Positions 58,717 through 60,595 of a stretch of DNA of 60,595 nt are shown in pieces (within the stretch, counting starts at the first letter, position 1; each line of letters begins with the position of its first letter). The stretch lies in the NCBI GenBank assembly GCA_964358485.1, contig CAYHPY010000010.1:1-60595 (forward strand), written 5' to 3'. This DNA comes from CAYHPY01 sp964358485 (lineage in GTDB: Bacteria > Elusimicrobiota > Elusimicrobia > UBA1565 > UBA9628). Under the pieces are notes generated by a model. That model was not told where the DNA came from. It ran no database searches and worked only from the letters and a program-made list of their open reading frames with translations. A program made the position numbers and the translations under genes.

Positions 58717-60330
58717 ATGCTCAAGCTGACGGCGCCCCCCTCCACCGCCTTCCTTTGGCAGGGCCCCCCCCCGCGCTGGCTCCTCAAAGAGGGCGCCCGG
58801 GGCCAGCCCGCCATCCCCCTTTCCCCCACCCCGTTTCAGATCGGCCGGTCCCTGGACTGCGACCTGACCCTCCCCCATTCCGAGCCGCTGGCGCGCGACA
58901 CCAGCCGTTGGCATTGCCACGTCACCGAGCGAGGGGGGCGCTACTACCTTCACGACGGCAGCCTCAATCCGGTCCCGGAAACCGGCCAGCCCAAGCCCAG
59001 CATCACGGGGACCTTCCTCAACGGGAAAAAAGTGAGCGGGGCCCAGCAGTTGAAGGTCGGCGACACGATCGCGGTCGGCCCTTGGAAATTCAATCTCGAG
59101 GGGCACAAGGCCGAGGCCGTGGACATCGACCGGCTTCTGGAGAAGATCAAGGATGACTCCACCCAGACCATCGTGCAAGGAGATCCGGGCCTGGCCGAGG
59201 GCTTCGGCCAGCTCCAGGAACTCTTCACCTTGCTCAACCAGACCCAGGAGGCCGAGGAGTCCCTGACCGCCGTGCTCTCCTTCGCCCTGGAAAAAATCAA
59301 GGCCGCCGAGGTGGCCGCCTTGATCGTCTACGGTCCCGACGGCGTTCCGACCGCCCGCCTGGCTTGGCAGCGAAGAACCGGCCGGGTGTTCGACCTTCGC
59401 TTCAGCTCCGGCCTGCTGAGAAACCTCCCCGCCGACCGGGCCTTTCTCCTGAAAACCCGGATTTCCGGCGACATCACCCAAAGCCAGGTCGAGCACAACA
59501 TCAGCTCCGCCCTTCTGGTGCCCCTGTTGGGAAGCAAGGGCCGCCAAGGAATGCTGTACTTGGACAACCGCCACACCGGGCTCTCGTTCCATGAAAAGGA
59601 CCTGTACCTGGCCAACGCCTTGGCCAATGTCGCCTCCCTTCATCTGGCGCTGGAACGACAGGCTTTCCTGGCCCGGGTCGAGGACAACATGAAGCAGTAC
59701 TTCGGCCCCGACGTGGTGCGTTTGATCGTGGAGGAGTCCGCCCACGGACGGCCGGTGGCCCTGGGCGTGCGCGAATGCACCGCGACCGTCCTCTTCGTGG
59801 ACATGCAGGACTTCAGCGCCTTCTGCCGCCAAAGGACCCCGCAAGAAATCAGCGAACTCCTCAATCCCTTCTTCGAGCTGGCGGCCTCCTCGATCCAGCG
59901 GCACGGAGGCCATGTCGACAAGTTCATCGGCGACTGCGTGATGGGGGTTTTCGGCGCCCAACCCCTTCAGCCCAGCACCCAAACCCCAAACCACACTTTG
60001 CAGGCGTTCCGGGCCGCGCGGGAACTGCTCTCCGAGTGGAACAAGCGCTCCATGAGCCGGTGGGGGCAACCCATCCCGCTTCGGGCCGGCATCAACACCG
60101 GAAAGGTCGTCATCGGAAACATCGGCTCTCCGGACCGGATGGAATACAGCGTCCTGGGAGACACGGTCAACCTGGCCTCCCGCCTGGAAGCCCAAGCTTT
60201 GCCCGGAGGCATCGCCCTCTCGGATTCCGCCCGCGCGGCCCTGGGGACCGAAGTCGAGTGCCGCGACGGCGGCCAAGTCGAGATCAAAGGCCTCGGCCAA
60301 GTGCGGGTTTGGCGGGCCGACGCCTCGTAA
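58717..60330 (+). CDS. FHA-GAF-adenylate/guanylate cyclase (class III)
   Basis: A 537-residue cytoplasmic protein. Residues ~38-128 are an FHA domain (FQIGRSLDCDLTL, TSRWHCHV, TGTFLNGKKV), which binds phosphothreonine. Residues ~165-315 are a GAF domain. The class III cyclase domain (~355-530) has both metal Asp residues (LFVDMQDF Asp362; KFIGDCVMG Asp406), Lys402, and LGDTVNLASRLE with Asp482, Asn485 and Arg489; this set favours adenylate over guanylate cyclase. ATG 58717 is set by the promoter. The FHA domain and the nearby kinase suggest that cyclic-nucleotide synthesis responds to Ser/Thr phosphorylation. Confidence 0.93.
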   Translation: MLKLTAPPSTAFLWQGPPPRWLLKEGARGQPAIPLSPTPFQIGRSLDCDLTLPHSEPLARDTSRWHCHVTERGGRYYLHDGSLNPVPETGQPKPSITGTFLNGKKVSGAQQLKVGDTIAVGPWKFNLEGHKAEAVDIDRLLEKIKDDSTQTIVQGDPGLAEGFGQLQELFTLLNQTQEAEESLTAVLSFALEKIKAAEVAALIVYGPDGVPTARLAWQRRTGRVFDLRFSSGLLRNLPADRAFLLKTRISGDITQSQVEHNISSALLVPLLGSKGRQGMLYLDNRHTGLSFHEKDLYLANALANVASLHLALERQAFLARVEDNMKQYFGPDVVRLIVEESAHGRPVALGVRECTATVLFVDMQDFSAFCRQRTPQEISELLNPFFELAASSIQRHGGHVDKFIGDCVMGVFGAQPLQPSTQTPNHTLQAFRAARELLSEWNKRSMSRWGQPIPLRAGINTGKVVIGNIGSPDRMEYSVLGDTVNLASRLEAQALPGGIALSDSARAALGTEVECRDGGQVEIKGLGQVRVWRADAS

Positions 60331-60364
60331 CACCCCGGATATCGACTTCCGCGCCCCGGGAGGC

Positions 60365-60370
60365 TATCCT
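60365..60370 (+). promoter_or_regulatory. -10-like element before the last gene
   Basis: TATCCT followed by six Gs and the ATG at 60377. The six Gs could equally serve as a ribosome site. Confidence 0.35.
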
Positions 60371-60376
60371 GGGGGG

Positions 60377-60595
60377 ATGACGACCATCGACGCCTCCCGG
60401 CAGTTGATCTGCCTGGGTCCCCGCTTGGAAGCCGAGGTCCGGCTGGCCCGGCGTCTTTTGGAGCACAAGGAACGGCTCCTCGGAACGGTCCGACGGGATT
60501 ACGCCTGCCTGGTCGCCGAATTGGAGGATTTTTTCGACGGCCAATACTGGCCGAAGGTGGGACGCTACCTGAGCCTGGCCGACCGTCTCTGGGAC
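60377..60595 (+). CDS. 5' end of a gene cut by the window edge
   Basis: 73 codons in frame to the edge, beginning MTTIDASRQLICLGPRLEAE and continuing as charged amphipathic helices (LARRLLEHKERLLGTVRRDY). No signal peptide. No family recognised. It follows the cyclase by 46 bp. Confidence 0.6.
   Translation, partial: MTTIDASRQLICLGPRLEAEVRLARRLLEHKERLLGTVRRDYACLVAELEDFFDGQYWPKVGRYLSLADRLWD

Overview
The window is a GC-rich, gene-dense piece of a Gram-negative (diderm) bacterial chromosome with about 43 protein genes, no visible tRNA or rRNA genes, no CRISPR array and no intact insertion sequence. Gene style points to Elusimicrobiota or a close relative. This rests on a GspG-like prepilin, TPR-plus-Ser/Thr-kinase membrane proteins, a SprA-like outer-membrane protein, and many exported proteins with long Ala/Pro/Ser/Gly-rich N-terminal regions. 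The taxonomic call is inference; no search was possible.

Layout. 1-7.5 kb: a thioredoxin-fold secreted protein, a PPK2-type polyphosphate kinase, a three-gene operon on the minus strand (TIGR02147-like regulator, TPR/Ser-Thr kinase, degenerate GHKL-like protein) and a secreted metallopeptidase. 7.6-12.4 kb: SGNH hydrolase with TPRs, type IV prepilin, second TPR/kinase. 12.4-16.5 kb: a cell-surface stress module (Gly/Glu/Arg-repeat secreted protein, outer-membrane barrel, ECF sigma factor, FecR-domain membrane protein with a 36-bp tandem repeat). 16.6-23.6 kb: a DMT exporter, a 1428-residue membrane protein flanked by a 37-bp direct repeat, a zinc-ribbon/membrane protein pair and an OB-fold secreted protein. 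23.6-34.4 kb: an S41 protease coupled to a 52-residue basic protein, an MFS protein with a long exported N terminus, a YddG-like exporter, a dicarboxylate/amino-acid symporter, a secreted protein with three prodomain-like repeats, a large multipass protein and a cyclophilin. 34.5-39.6 kb: APC permease, two class III aminotransferases (one PatA-like) and a methyltransferase. 39.5-50 kb: a secreted protein with four phospholipase-D modules, a second MFS protein with an exported-type N terminus, a kinase-less TPR membrane protein and several secreted or lipoprotein genes. 50-60.6 kb: a SprA homologue, a membrane Ser/Thr kinase, three probably foreign genes, and an FHA-GAF-adenylate cyclase.

Two patterns run through the window. 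First, many genes have a TAnnnT -10 hexamer placed 6-8 nt before the start codon, which predicts leaderless mRNAs; genes inside operons instead show start/stop overlaps. Second, at least six functionally unrelated proteins (PPK2, two MFS proteins, PLD protein, prodomain-repeat protein, an unknown) share a signal-peptide-like start followed by a 100-280 residue Ala/Pro/Ser/Gly/Leu-rich region. The genes together describe an envelope-centred lifestyle: protein export and surface assembly, membrane receptor kinases, cyclic-nucleotide signalling and amino-acid/amine transport.
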